A stretch of DNA of 44,208 nucleotides from Shewanella benthica KT99. GTDB taxonomy: Bacteria > Pseudomonadota > Gammaproteobacteria > Enterobacterales > Shewanellaceae. A program made the position numbers and the translations under genes. Under the pieces are notes generated by a model that saw only the letters and a list, made by a program, of their open reading frames with translations, had not been told where the DNA came from and ran no database searches. Each line of letters starts with the position of its first letter. The stretch's first letter is position 1. Shown here piece by piece: positions 29,401 through 37,032 of this stretch. Where the stretch lies: assembly GCF_000172075.1 (NCBI RefSeq), contig NZ_ABIC01000036.1:1-44208 (forward strand), in the 5' to 3' direction.

Positions 29401-29714
29401 AAGGTTTAGCGGCTCATTGGGAAATGTGGATGTTTGCCCAAGGTGGCATGAGTAATCTCGAAGTGCTCAAGACGGCAACAATAAATCCGGCCAAACACTT
29501 CGGCATGGATCATCAGCTTGGTTCAATCAAGCAAGGTAAGCTCGCCGATTTGATCGTCATCGATGGTGATCCACTAGAGGATATTCGAGTCACAGATCGC
29601 GTTACTTATACCATGGTCAACGGCAAACTCTACAACGCCGAAACCATGAACCAGCTAAACGGTGGATCTAAAAATAGAGGCAAGCAGAGAAAACCTTTCT
29701 TTTTTGAACTCTAA
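26475..29714 (+). CDS. exported TolB-like beta-propeller/amidohydrolase protein
   Basis: The 1079-residue protein starts at the ATG at 26475 (AGGGAT upstream); an upstream ATG at 26331 would bury the signal peptide. The signal peptide MIKHTFTPLCAAIALSLSLPIMA precedes SES. Residues 30-650 hold many PD40/TolB repeats (TYSPDGKYIAFTSDENGGDN, SPDSQYLVAR, SPDGTKLAYIK, SPDGNKVVYE). The C-terminal part (about 660-1060) is a metal-dependent amidohydrolase: TLMPGLFDAHAHG (H728, H730), GHTGIEHSLP, and AHGQREGLAAHW then NPAKHFGMDHQLGSIKQGKLADLIVIDGDPLEDI. It probably acts in the periplasm on an unknown cyclic amide or peptide-like substrate. A parS-like site lies inside the reading frame at 28460. Confidence 0.9.
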   Translation: MIKHTFTPLCAAIALSLSLPIMASESTSDKEPKWQVNAPANAPFEQVKIDVSEGTWMNISVSPNGKTIVFDMLGDIYQIPMQGGEAKVLAKGIAWQMQPTYSPDGKYIAFTSDENGGDNIWIMDADGSNPRAVTDETFRLLNSPAWSPDSQYLVARKHYTGSRSLGAGEVWLYHVAGGEGIKLTERPNEEKDLGEPAYSPDGRYIYFSQDATPGKTFHYSKDSVKGIYKIKRYDTETGDIEVLVEGTGGAIRPTPSPDGTKLAYIKRDGFQSSLYLLDLKSGKKEKLYGKLDRDMQETWAIHGVYPTMSWTADNQEIVFWAGGKINKLDVESKSVKQIPFSVKTELTVQPAVRFEQDLDKDVFDVKMLRMAQVSPDGNKVVYEALGKLWVKSLSNKSDKHSRLTNLDADLRELYPQWSRDSRSIVFTTWDDQDQGTVKVIRVRNKRIKTLTKEPGKYVEPTFSPDGSFVVYRKTKGGYITPKTWSQDTGLYKVDIKGKQNTRITPDGYQPQFGADSQRVYFMDQGETPEFASINLDGFQKRVHYTSKLGTEFRISPDGKQLAFAERFKVWVTPFAKHGETIEIGPKASNLPVSQLSVRAGESISWNGNSDQLYWTLGPELYQMPVDIEYKGQRKTNGDEQASSDIAKVEPKITDLGFAQKADVPRGTIAFVGGKIITMEDDKVIENGVVIVKDNKIISVGDASTQIPSEATVIDIKGKTLMPGLFDAHAHGAQGEDEIIPQQNWELYSNLSLGVTAIHDPSNDTTEIFAASEQQKAGNIVGPRIFSTGTILYGANGPGYTSHIDSLEDAKFHLLRLKKVGAFSVKSYNQPRRNQRQQIIAAARELEMMVVPEGGSLLQHNLTMIVDGHTGIEHSLPAASIYNDIKQLWSQTEVGYTPTLVVAYGGISGENYWYDKTDVWAHPRLSMYVPSDILNARSMRRTTAPDEHYNHFNVARVANEMNDLGVKPNIGAHGQREGLAAHWEMWMFAQGGMSNLEVLKTATINPAKHFGMDHQLGSIKQGKLADLIVIDGDPLEDIRVTDRVTYTMVNGKLYNAETMNQLNGGSKNRGKQRKPFFFEL
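28460..28475. other. parS-like site, perfect palindrome, inside the amidohydrolase gene
   Basis: TGTTCCACGTGGAACA, a perfect 16-bp palindrome, encodes part of DVPRGTI at the propeller/amidohydrolase junction. It matches the parS form known from pseudomonads and related gammaproteobacteria. Intragenic parS sites are common near oriC. Confidence 0.8.
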
Positions 29715-29731
29715 TCTCTGTTTTGAACTTT

Positions 29732-29761
29732 AAAATCTGGCTAACTTTGCTGCCAGATTTT
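29732..29761 (+). terminator. terminator-like hairpin after the amidohydrolase gene
   Basis: AAAATCTGGC and GCCAGATTTT form a 10-bp stem with a 10-base loop, 17 bases past the stop. The trailing T-run is short, so it may be a weak terminator backed by the palindrome at 29857. Confidence 0.65.
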
Positions 29762-29856
29762 AATTTCAGGAAAATTATTTTTTAAGTGAAAAAGCTAAAA
29801 AATAATTTAATATCGCTTCGCGATGTAAGAGAACAACATAAATAAAGTCTGAAAAT

Positions 29857-29888
29857 AAAAAGAGTGTTCCACGTGGAACACTCTTTTT
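29857..29888. terminator. perfect 32-bp palindrome: terminator containing a parS site
   Basis: The 16-mer TGTTCCACGTGGAACA (29865-29880) sits at the exact centre. AAAAAGAG on the left and CTCTTTTT on the right extend the symmetry to 32 bp with no mismatch. As RNA it would be a strong hairpin with a T-run on either strand, so it could end transcripts from both the amidohydrolase and tag sides. As DNA it is a perfect parS. Confidence 0.8.
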
Positions 29889-29916
29889 TTAGTTTCTAGA
29901 ACCTAGGCTCTAGTTC

Positions 29917-30116
29917 CTAGGAAGTTTTCTTTTACCAGAGAGTGCAACGAACATCGAACAGGCGCAGCCATCGTCTTGGCTTTTCCCCTGCTCTTCCTTC
30001 TCCAAAAACCTAGCCCCTAGGAACTTTTATTTCCAGAGAGTGAAACGAACGTCCACAGATGCGCCGTCGTCTTGGCTTTTCCCTTGCTCTTCCTTCTCCT
30101 AAAACCTAACCCCTTA
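29917..30116. repeat. two tandem copies of a ~100-bp imperfect repeat
   Basis: Copy 1 (29917-30016) and copy 2 (30017-30116) both begin CTAGGAA[G/C]TTTT. Both contain CCAGAGAGTG, AACGAAC, TCGTCTTGGCTTTTCCC and TGCTCTTCCTTCTCC, and end in AAAACCTA. They differ by scattered changes and small indels. Copy 2 runs into the tag gene and supplies its stop codon. With the upstream TTCTAGAACCTAGG stretch (29894-29907), the gap holds no supportable gene. Confidence 0.85.
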
Positions 30117-30713
30117 GGAACTCGATCCTTCTTTATTACATTTATCATAACAAAAACAATATGTTGCATGATCATTGAACATGCCTACCGCCTGCATAAA
30201 CGCATAACAGATTGTCGGCCCGACGAAGTTAAAACCCATTTTTTTCAATGCGTTAGACATGGCTTCAGACTCGCTAGTCTTCACGGGGATCTCTTCCATA
30301 GCTTCAAAATGGTTCACTATCGGGCTGCCACCAACGAAGCTCCAGAGAAATTCAGAAAAATCATTGCCCTGTTCGCCCTTGGTGTCAGAAAAGTTGGCCA
30401 TGTAAGCACGAGCATTCTTGATGATGGAGTTAACCTTGAGACGATTTCTGACTATGCCTTTATCTTGAAGTAACTCCTCGACCTTGGCAGCATCAAATTT
30501 AGCAATCACAGCAGGATCGAAGTTGGCAAATGCCGCTTCATAGTTTTTTTGTTTCTTGAGAATGGTGATCCAGGAAAGTCCCGCCTGCTGACCATCGAGG
30601 CAGAGCTTGGCGAAAAGCTCCTGGCTGCCATACACGGGTCGGCCCCAGACGTAATCATGATAGTCCAGGTAAACTTGATCATCCCCAACCCAGCCGCAGC
30701 GCTTCTTGTCCAT
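30114..30713 (-). CDS. tag: DNA-3-methyladenine glycosylase I
   Basis: Tag excises 3-methyladenine from alkylated DNA. The 199-residue protein matches E. coli Tag (187) throughout: KKRCGWVGDD, GQQAGLSWITILKKQKNYEA, FVGPTICYAFMQAVGMFNDH and a C-terminal cysteine region. Zinc ligands C6 and H19 and the C-terminal H and C are present. Two conserved positions differ: D40 replaces the E. coli base-recognising Glu38, and V22 replaces the usual glutamate of YHDxEWG. Its stop codon lies within a repeat copy, so the last few residues (SSS) are repeat-derived. It is divergent from glyQ. Confidence 0.93.
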   Translation of the reverse strand: MDKKRCGWVGDDQVYLDYHDYVWGRPVYGSQELFAKLCLDGQQAGLSWITILKKQKNYEAAFANFDPAVIAKFDAAKVEELLQDKGIVRNRLKVNSIIKNARAYMANFSDTKGEQGNDFSEFLWSFVGGSPIVNHFEAMEEIPVKTSESEAMSNALKKMGFNFVGPTICYAFMQAVGMFNDHATYCFCYDKCNKEGSSS

Positions 30714-30893
30714 AGGCCCATTCCCTAAATATAATTTTTATGTTTATTTCCTTTAGGAGATAAAAAATAACCTACATATGCCTATTTCTACAAGGTATAA
30801 TCGAAACCATTTTTTATTTCCAAGCTAGCTCTAGCGGCTAAATAAGCAACTAGACAAGGTGTTGGTATCATCCTGACGGCGTAGACAGTAGAC

Positions 30894-31799
30894 ATGACGA
30901 CGAAACATGACGTAAAGACATTCCAGGGTTTCATTATGACCCTGCAGGAGTACTGGGCGCAGCAAGGTTGCGCCATCGTTCAACCTCTCGATATGGAGGT
31001 TGGCGCCGGTACATTCCACCCACAAACTTTCCTACGTTCATTAGGCCCAGAGCCGATGAACTGTGCCTATGTGCAGCCATGTCGCCGCCCAACTGATGGC
31101 CGTTATGGTGATAACCCTAACCGTCTACAGCAATATTATCAGTTTCAGGTAGTGTTAAAGCCGTCTCCGGATAACATTCAAGAATTATATCTGGGCTCAT
31201 TGGAAGCTGTAGGTGTAGACATGGGCGTTCATGATGTACGCTTCGTAGAAGACAACTGGGAATCACCTACATTAGGTGCCTGGGGTCTGGGTTGGGAAGT
31301 CTGGTTGAACGGCATGGAAGTGTCTCAATTCACTTATTTTCAACAGGTTGGCGGTATCGAATGTAGTCCGGTAACCGGTGAGATCACTTACGGTCTGGAA
31401 CGTCTGGCCATGTATATCCAGGAAGTTGACAGCGTCTATGATCTGGTCTGGACTGATGGCCCCCTGGGCAAAGTTCTGTATGGTGATATTTTCCACCAGA
31501 ACGAAGTTGAACAGTCAGCTTATAACTTTGAACACGCTAATGTTGAAGTGTTATTCAGAAATTTTGATGATTGTGAGCAAGCTTGCCAGCATCTACTAAC
31601 ACTTAAAAAGCCGCTGCCACTGCCAGCCTACGAGCAAGTCATGAAAGCCTCTCATGCTTTTAACCTGCTTGATGCGCGCCATGCTATCTCGGTTACTGAA
31701 CGCCAACGTTATATCTTACGTGTTCGCACTATGGCTAAAGGTGTTGCAGAGTCTTACTATCAAGCGCGTGAAGCTCTCGGCTTCCCAATGTGTAAGTAG
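30894..31799 (+). CDS. glyQ: glycyl-tRNA synthetase alpha subunit
   Basis: GlyQ is the catalytic subunit of the alpha2-beta2 bacterial glycyl-tRNA synthetase, forming glycyl-adenylate. The protein has 301 residues (E. coli 303). Recognisable blocks are [72 protein letters not shown] and [19 protein letters not shown] at 30796-30801 is a candidate -10. The glyS start follows 11 bases after the stop, and both genes are needed for activity. Confidence 0.97.
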   Translation: MTTKHDVKTFQGFIMTLQEYWAQQGCAIVQPLDMEVGAGTFHPQTFLRSLGPEPMNCAYVQPCRRPTDGRYGDNPNRLQQYYQFQVVLKPSPDNIQELYLGSLEAVGVDMGVHDVRFVEDNWESPTLGAWGLGWEVWLNGMEVSQFTYFQQVGGIECSPVTGEITYGLERLAMYIQEVDSVYDLVWTDGPLGKVLYGDIFHQNEVEQSAYNFEHANVEVLFRNFDDCEQACQHLLTLKKPLPLPAYEQVMKASHAFNLLDARHAISVTERQRYILRVRTMAKGVAESYYQAREALGFPMCK

Positions 31800-31810
31800 A
31801 GGAATAACAA

Positions 31811-33880
31811 ATGAATGTTGAAAACTTACTGATTGAAGTAGGCACAGAAGAGCTGCCACCGAAATCCCTGCGCAAACTGGCAGAGTCTTTCCTGAGCAAC
31901 TTTACCGCTGAGCTAAAGAAATCTGAGCTTAGCTTCGAGTCTGCGGTATGGCATGCAACGCCACGCCGCTTAGCAATCTGCGTCAACCAACTTGTTTTAG
32001 CTCAGGCTGACAAGGTGGTCGAAAAACGAGGCCCGGCAGTGGCTCAGGCCTTCGATGCCGATGGCAATCCGACTAAAGCCGCCATGGGCTGGGCCCGTGG
32101 CAATGGCATCACAGTCGAAGAAGCCGGCCGTCTGAAAACGGATAAAGGCGAATGGTTACTGCATCAGGCAAAAATTGTCGGCGTAGAGACTAAGAGCCTG
32201 ATCTCGGCGATGGCCCAACGTGCACTAGATAAGTTACCGTTCCCTAAGCCAATGCGCTGGGGCAGCAACAAGACGCAATTTATCCGCCCCGTTCATACGG
32301 TGACTATGCTACTTGGCAGTGAAATCGTTGCCGGTGAGCTACTGGGCATAAAATCAGATCGCGTCATTCGTGGTCATCGCTTCATGGGTCAAGCCAGCTT
32401 CGAATTAGATCACGCCGATAACTACCTGTCAGCTCTGAAAGAAAAAGGCAAGGTACTCGCCGACTACGAGGCCCGCAAGGCAATCATCAAGACAGATGCA
32501 GAAGCTGCTGCGGCTAAGCTTGGCGGCATTGCCGATCTGGAAGACGAACTGCTGGAAGAGGTCTGCTCTCTGGTGGAATGGCCAGTGGTATTAACCGCTA
32601 GTTTCGAAGAGAAATTTCTCAATGTACCGTCCGAAGCCTTGGTTTACACCATGAAAGGCGATCAGAAGTACTTCCCGGTATTCGACCAAACGGGTCAACT
32701 ACTCGCTAACTTCATCTTCGTCACTAACATAGTGTCTAAAGATCCTCAGGTGATCATTTCGGGTAACGAGAAAGTGGTACGTCCACGCCTTGCCGATGCC
32801 GAGTTCTTCTTCGAAAACGATAAGAAACAGACATTGGAAGACCGCCTACCGAGTCTGGAAAGCGTGGTGTTCCAGAAGCAACTGGGAACGATTAAGCAAC
32901 GTGTCGAACGCATCTCTGCAATGGCTGGCTTCATCGCTAGCAGCATAGATGCAAATGCCGAGGAAGCATCTCGTGCAGGCCTGCTGTCTAAGTCAGATCT
33001 GATGACCAACATGGTCATGGAATTCACCGACCTTCAAGGCACCATGGGCATGCATTACGCACGCCTCAATGGTGAGACTGAAGCCGTTGCTCTGGCTCTG
33101 CAAGAGCAATACAAGCCTAAGTTTTCCGGCGATACTGTTCCTACAGCAGCCATCTCTGTCTGTGTGGCTCTGGCTGAGAAGCTGGATACTCTGGTAGGTA
33201 TCTTCGGTATCGGTCTGGCACCTAAGGGGGCCGCCGATCCATTCGCACTGCGCCGCGCTGCTATCGGTATCTTACGTATCTGTGTCGAGAATAATCTGCC
33301 GCTGGATCTGGTTGACCTTATCGCTAAAGCACAGGCACTACATGGCAGTAACTTAAGCAATGACACAACTGCCGAGCAGGTACTCGAGTTCTTCATGGGC
33401 CGTTTCCGTGCCTGGTATCAAGATCAAGGCGTTAGCGTCGACGTGATTTTAGCCGTACTGGCTCGTCATCCAACTTCACCAGCCGACTTCGATAGCCGCA
33501 TCAAGGCCGTGGCTCACTTCAGGACTCTGGAGCAGGCTTTGGCATTGGCCGCCGCTAACAAACGCGTGTCTAATATTCTGGCTAAGGTTAAAGGTGATAT
33601 TCCGGCAAGTATCGATGCGAGTTTATTGACTGAAACCGCAGAGAAGGCACTGGCACAGAAGCTCAATGAGCTTCAACCTAAACTGGCCCCTCTATTTGCC
33701 TCGGCAAACTATCAGGAAGCACTGGCACTTCTGGCTGACCTACGTGAAAGCGTGGATGTTTTCTTCGAAGAAGTCATGGTCATGGTCGATGACGAAGCAT
33801 TGAAAAACAACCGTTTAGCCCTGCTTTCAAGCCTACGCGAGCAGTTCCTCCATGTAGCGGATATATCTTTGCTGCAATAA
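31811..33880 (+). CDS. glyS: glycyl-tRNA synthetase beta subunit
   Basis: GlyS is the tRNA-binding beta subunit. At 689 residues it equals the E. coli length. Seen are the start [20 protein letters not shown], the region WATPRRLA-like [28 protein letters not shown] and [19 protein letters not shown], and the HD-like region and anticodon-binding C-terminus. It begins 11 bases after glyQ, and a hairpin terminator follows. Confidence 0.97.
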   Translation: MNVENLLIEVGTEELPPKSLRKLAESFLSNFTAELKKSELSFESAVWHATPRRLAICVNQLVLAQADKVVEKRGPAVAQAFDADGNPTKAAMGWARGNGITVEEAGRLKTDKGEWLLHQAKIVGVETKSLISAMAQRALDKLPFPKPMRWGSNKTQFIRPVHTVTMLLGSEIVAGELLGIKSDRVIRGHRFMGQASFELDHADNYLSALKEKGKVLADYEARKAIIKTDAEAAAAKLGGIADLEDELLEEVCSLVEWPVVLTASFEEKFLNVPSEALVYTMKGDQKYFPVFDQTGQLLANFIFVTNIVSKDPQVIISGNEKVVRPRLADAEFFFENDKKQTLEDRLPSLESVVFQKQLGTIKQRVERISAMAGFIASSIDANAEEASRAGLLSKSDLMTNMVMEFTDLQGTMGMHYARLNGETEAVALALQEQYKPKFSGDTVPTAAISVCVALAEKLDTLVGIFGIGLAPKGAADPFALRRAAIGILRICVENNLPLDLVDLIAKAQALHGSNLSNDTTAEQVLEFFMGRFRAWYQDQGVSVDVILAVLARHPTSPADFDSRIKAVAHFRTLEQALALAAANKRVSNILAKVKGDIPASIDASLLTETAEKALAQKLNELQPKLAPLFASANYQEALALLADLRESVDVFFEEVMVMVDDEALKNNRLALLSSLREQFLHVADISLLQ

Positions 33881-33889
33881 GAAGGTTTA

Positions 33890-33910
33890 AGTTCCTAGAA
33901 CCTAGGAACT
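33890..33910. repeat. AGTTCCTAG palindrome related to the tag-side repeats
   Basis: AGTTCCTAG-AAC-CTAGGAACT is a perfect 9-bp inverted repeat with a 3-base loop, just after glyS. CTAGGAACT-type arms also occur at about 29894-29925, 30017 and 30114, pointing to one dispersed repeat family. Confidence 0.65.
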
Positions 33911-33914
33911 AAAG

Positions 33915-33940
33915 AAGCCTCAGAGAAATCTGGGGCTTTT
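33915..33940 (+). terminator. glyQS terminator
   Basis: AAGCCTCAG and CTGGGGCTT form a 9-bp stem (one T-G pair) with a 6-base loop, followed by TT. It starts 35 bases after the glyS stop. Confidence 0.7.
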
Positions 33941-34042
33941 GTATAGGGAAATACTTATCCCCGGACACCATGGATGGTGTAAGAGGAGATTTGTATAGGG
34001 AAATACTTATCCCCGGACACCATGGATGGTGTAAGAGGGGAT
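33939..34042. repeat. tandem pair of a 52-bp palindromic repeat
   Basis: Two head-to-tail units with period 52 (33939-33990 and 33991-34042) are identical over about 49 bases, from GTATAGGGAAATACTTATCC onward. Each holds ACACCAT-GG-ATGGTGT. In copy 2, ATACTTATCCCC and GGGGATAAGTAT form an outer 12-bp stem around it. A related single copy lies at 37959-37994 in the other orientation. Confidence 0.9.
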
Positions 34043-34070
34043 AAGTATAAGCAGCATTTATTGCCTGCTT

Positions 34071-35138
34071 TTAAATCTCTTTCAGCTGCTCGTGTAAAAC
34101 CTCAAACTCATCCCGGCTTAGATCTGCATCGATTAATAAGCGTGCCAGACAAGCTTCATCTAGCTTCTTAGCCTGATATAACATCGAGCATTCGCTGATA
34201 AGATTAGCCCTCCATATCACACTAGCAAGAACCTCGGTGGGCTTAGTACTGGTATTAGCTAATTGTATGAGCGATGACTCTAAACTAGAGGGTAACAGCC
34301 AGCATCTAGCCAATAACGCACTCAGAGTGAGGGATTTAGTGGTCATCACCTGCCTGAATAGCCAAGAGTTAGGCATTTCACCGGGGTCGGCTAACTGAAA
34401 TGCATCCAACAGCATCTTAAAGATGGCGATTTTGCCTACATCATGGATCAAACCTAACATGAATGCCGTTTCTTGCTCTTCTACCGATAGTTCAGTGGAG
34501 ATCCGAGTGGACAGAAAGGCCACCTGTAAACTGTGTCGCCAGATTTGCACACCGAAGCGTCGATAATAGATAGGCTTAATGGCTATCATCTCTCGAACCA
34601 AACAAGTAGTCACATAGCGTTTGAGCTGCTCTCTTCCCAATTGGACGAAGGCCTGTTGTAGGCTCGCCACTTCATTATCACCTCGTCTGAAAGCCGGTGA
34701 ATTACACAGTTTCAACAAGTCGACACTCAACACAGGATCCTGCTGAATAAGCTGTATCAGTTGCTTAATCTCGACACTGTCGTCGCTCAAGCGCTTATTT
34801 AGCTCTGCCATTCTCGTGGGGAGCTTAAGTACCTTGTCGGCTATATCTTGAGGTGACATCAGCGCATGTTCTACATCACCTATCACCGCTCTCTCTAAAT
34901 TATTAGCGACTCCGCCGGTGTCATTGGATCTTGTCGGAAAAAGTAGACTATAAAACAGCGCAGCAAGATCAACCGAGTCAGAGATGAGCACTTCCTCTGT
35001 CACTGCTTGGGCTAGTGGTTTAGGCGATGCGTTGACTAATTTATCTTGCATACTGCTGTCTTGCCTAAAGCTTTTCGGCTGGGAAATAGAGGTTTTATCT
35101 CTGATATTAAACAGCTTATTAAAAAGTTTTCTAACCAA
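34071..35138 (-). CDS. HDOD domain-containing protein
   Basis: The 355-residue protein has an HDOD domain from about 100 to 300: VLKLPTRMAELNKRL, LIQQDPVLSVDLLKLCNSPAF and HDVGKIAIF with a metal-dependent-hydrolase-like HD pair. HDOD proteins are usually signalling or stress-linked regulators without proven catalysis; there is no GGDEF, EAL or receiver domain here. The N-terminal 100 residues are basic at the start and have no recognised domain. The start is uncertain: TTG at 35138 is the longest, and ATG at 35051 would remove 29 residues. It is divergent from pxpB. Confidence 0.8.
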   Translation of the reverse strand: MVRKLFNKLFNIRDKTSISQPKSFRQDSSMQDKLVNASPKPLAQAVTEEVLISDSVDLAALFYSLLFPTRSNDTGGVANNLERAVIGDVEHALMSPQDIADKVLKLPTRMAELNKRLSDDSVEIKQLIQLIQQDPVLSVDLLKLCNSPAFRRGDNEVASLQQAFVQLGREQLKRYVTTCLVREMIAIKPIYYRRFGVQIWRHSLQVAFLSTRISTELSVEEQETAFMLGLIHDVGKIAIFKMLLDAFQLADPGEMPNSWLFRQVMTTKSLTLSALLARCWLLPSSLESSLIQLANTSTKPTEVLASVIWRANLISECSMLYQAKKLDEACLARLLIDADLSRDEFEVLHEQLKEI

Positions 35139-35282
35139 TTTGTATGACCGAGATAATAAAGCAGCGCCAGGATAGAAACTGAATCATAGCGCTGAGGAAA
35201 ATAATCGGTGCAGTTTAGCGGGTTACAAACGAGGTGATAAGTATTATCCTAATTTTTTACTACAATTGATAAAGAACACACC

Positions 35283-36050
35283 ATGAGCGACGAGCTGCAA
35301 CCTAAGTTATTCCTCCTCGGTGAAAAAGCCCTGGTACTGGATTGTGCCGGTCTATCAGGCTCGAGCAGCAAGCTGGAGATACAGAGACAAATATGGCACA
35401 TAGCGGATATATGCAGGGCCAGTGGTGATTTTGACGATATTGTTCCAGGTAATAATAATCTCACGTTTTTTTTCAAAGACAGTAAAAAAATCCCTTTCTG
35501 GATCAAGCAAATCAACACGCTTTGGAGCAATAAACGGCCTCAAGACAAGCCTGGTAAGCTCATCCAGATCCCGGTCCAATATGGTGGGGAATATGGGCCA
35601 GATCTTAATGCTGTTGCCGAGTACCACAAGCTCACTGCGCAAGAGGTGATAGCGATACATACCTCGACTCAATACAATGTGCTATTTCTGGGTTTTCAGC
35701 CCGGTTTTCCCTATCTGGATGGGCTGGATGAGCGACTCTTTACCCCAAGATTGGCGACTCCCAGATTATCGATTCCAGCGGGATCTGTCGGTATCGGTGG
35801 CGAGCAGACGGGCATATACCCGACTCGGTCACCGGGAGGCTGGCAGCTTATTGGCCGCAGTTCTCTGGCGCTATTCGATGCAACATCTGAGCATGGTGCC
35901 CTGCTGGCCCCCGGAGACAGGGTACAGTTTGTCTCGGTACTCTCGATTTCAGAGCCGTCTATTTCAGTTCAAGTAATTTCAGACCTATCTAGTCCCAAGC
36001 AGCCTATTTTAAAGCCAGCTAAAGCCAGTCATAAGGAATCCTCAAGATGA
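35283..36050 (+). CDS. pxpB: 5-oxoprolinase subunit PxpB
   Basis: PxpB (KipI family) forms the ATP-dependent 5-oxoprolinase with PxpC and PxpA. The 255-residue protein carries NVLFLGFQPGFPYLDGLDER, RLATPRLSIPAGSVGIGGEQ and TGIYPTRSPGGWQLIGRS, hallmarks of the family. Its TGA stop overlaps the pxpC ATG (ATGA, 36047-36050). The ATG at 35283 has only a weak ribosome site. It is the first gene of pxpBCA, divergent from the HDOD gene. The complex hydrolyses damage-derived pyroglutamate to glutamate. Confidence 0.95.
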   Translation: MSDELQPKLFLLGEKALVLDCAGLSGSSSKLEIQRQIWHIADICRASGDFDDIVPGNNNLTFFFKDSKKIPFWIKQINTLWSNKRPQDKPGKLIQIPVQYGGEYGPDLNAVAEYHKLTAQEVIAIHTSTQYNVLFLGFQPGFPYLDGLDERLFTPRLATPRLSIPAGSVGIGGEQTGIYPTRSPGGWQLIGRSSLALFDATSEHGALLAPGDRVQFVSVLSISEPSISVQVISDLSSPKQPILKPAKASHKESSR

Positions 36051-37006
36051 TAGAGGTACTCACACCAGGCTTGCACACCACAGTTCAAGATCTAGGACGC
36101 ACAGGCTATCGCCACATAGGCGTACCAGTCTCGGGCGCCTTAGATCGACAAGCCTTGATACTTGCCAATCGTTTAGTCGCTAATCCGGATAATGCCGCAA
36201 GCCTCGAACTCACGGCAGGAACATTAGAGCTCAAGTTTCACCGTGATGCCTGGTTTAGCCTGACAGGAGCTCACTATGAGATCAACATAGGCTCCAGGGA
36301 GTTCTGGCATGGCTGGCGTAGCAAGATTAATGCCGGAGAAACCCTCTGCCTGAGAGGGCCAAAATCCGGCATGCGTGCCTATCTCGCCGTAGATGGCGGC
36401 ATAGATGTGCCTATCTGTTTAGGCTCTAGATCGACACTCATGACCGCCGAACTAGGCGGTCACCAAGGTAGAGTTCTCAAGGTCGGGGATCGAATCCCCT
36501 TAGGAGATAAACGCTCGCTTTCTAAGCCAATTGGCGCGGTGCAGAGAAATTATTCTAATGAGGTACGCGCCCTGCCCGGACCCGAGATGGCCCTGTTTAC
36601 CCAAGAGTCACGTAGAGTATTCTGGAGTAGCCAGTGGCAAGTCTCTAACGACAGTAACCGCATGGGAGCACGTTTATCCGGTGAGACGTTAAAATTAGCC
36701 CAAGAGCAAAGCTTAAACTCGCATGCAGTTATGCCAGGCACCATTCAGGTTCCGCCATCGGGTCAGCCCATAGTCTTGCTAGCAGACGGACAGACGACTG
36801 GTGGTTATCCTAAGATTGCCACTGTGATTGAAGCCGATCTGTGGAAACTAGCGCAGACAAGGCCTGGACAAAAGCTACAATTTATTCACGTGAGTCCAAA
36901 CCAAGTGGAAGACGCAAACCATGAATGGCAACAATATTTTTATCGTCTCCAAAGAGCAATTGATGCTAATAGCTCTTGCTTACAACTGATCACTTACAGC
37001 TTATAA
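36047..37006 (+). CDS. pxpC: 5-oxoprolinase subunit PxpC
   Basis: PxpC (KipA/biotin-dependent carboxylase-like family) is the partner of PxpB. The 319-residue protein begins MIEVLTPGLHTTVQDLGRTG, then YRHIGVPVSGALDRQALILANRLVANP. It shows AYLAVDGGIDVP, LGSRSTLMTAELGGHQGR, RMGARLSGETL and ILLADGQTTGGYPKIATVIEAD-like sequence, the known order for the family. It overlaps pxpB by four bases, and the pxpA start follows soon after. Confidence 0.95.
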   Translation: MIEVLTPGLHTTVQDLGRTGYRHIGVPVSGALDRQALILANRLVANPDNAASLELTAGTLELKFHRDAWFSLTGAHYEINIGSREFWHGWRSKINAGETLCLRGPKSGMRAYLAVDGGIDVPICLGSRSTLMTAELGGHQGRVLKVGDRIPLGDKRSLSKPIGAVQRNYSNEVRALPGPEMALFTQESRRVFWSSQWQVSNDSNRMGARLSGETLKLAQEQSLNSHAVMPGTIQVPPSGQPIVLLADGQTTGGYPKIATVIEADLWKLAQTRPGQKLQFIHVSPNQVEDANHEWQQYFYRLQRAIDANSSCLQLITYSL

Positions 37007-37032
37007 CTTAGTATGTGAAACTGAGGTCAATC

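Noticed and set aside
30714..30893. A riboswitch or T-box upstream of glyQ
   Set aside because: No glycine-riboswitch or T-box core motifs are visible; only a TATAAT and a short leader are seen.
33939..34042. CRISPR array
   Set aside because: There are only two units, directly abutting with no spacers, and no cas genes are nearby.
36885..36893. TTCACGTGA in pxpC as a further parS site
   Set aside because: Only the 9-base centre matches; the outer bases of both arms differ from the parS consensus.
37015..37032. GTG at 37015 as the pxpA start
   Set aside because: The ATG at 37033 has a good GAGGTC ribosome site and matches the family N-terminus; the GTG has neither.
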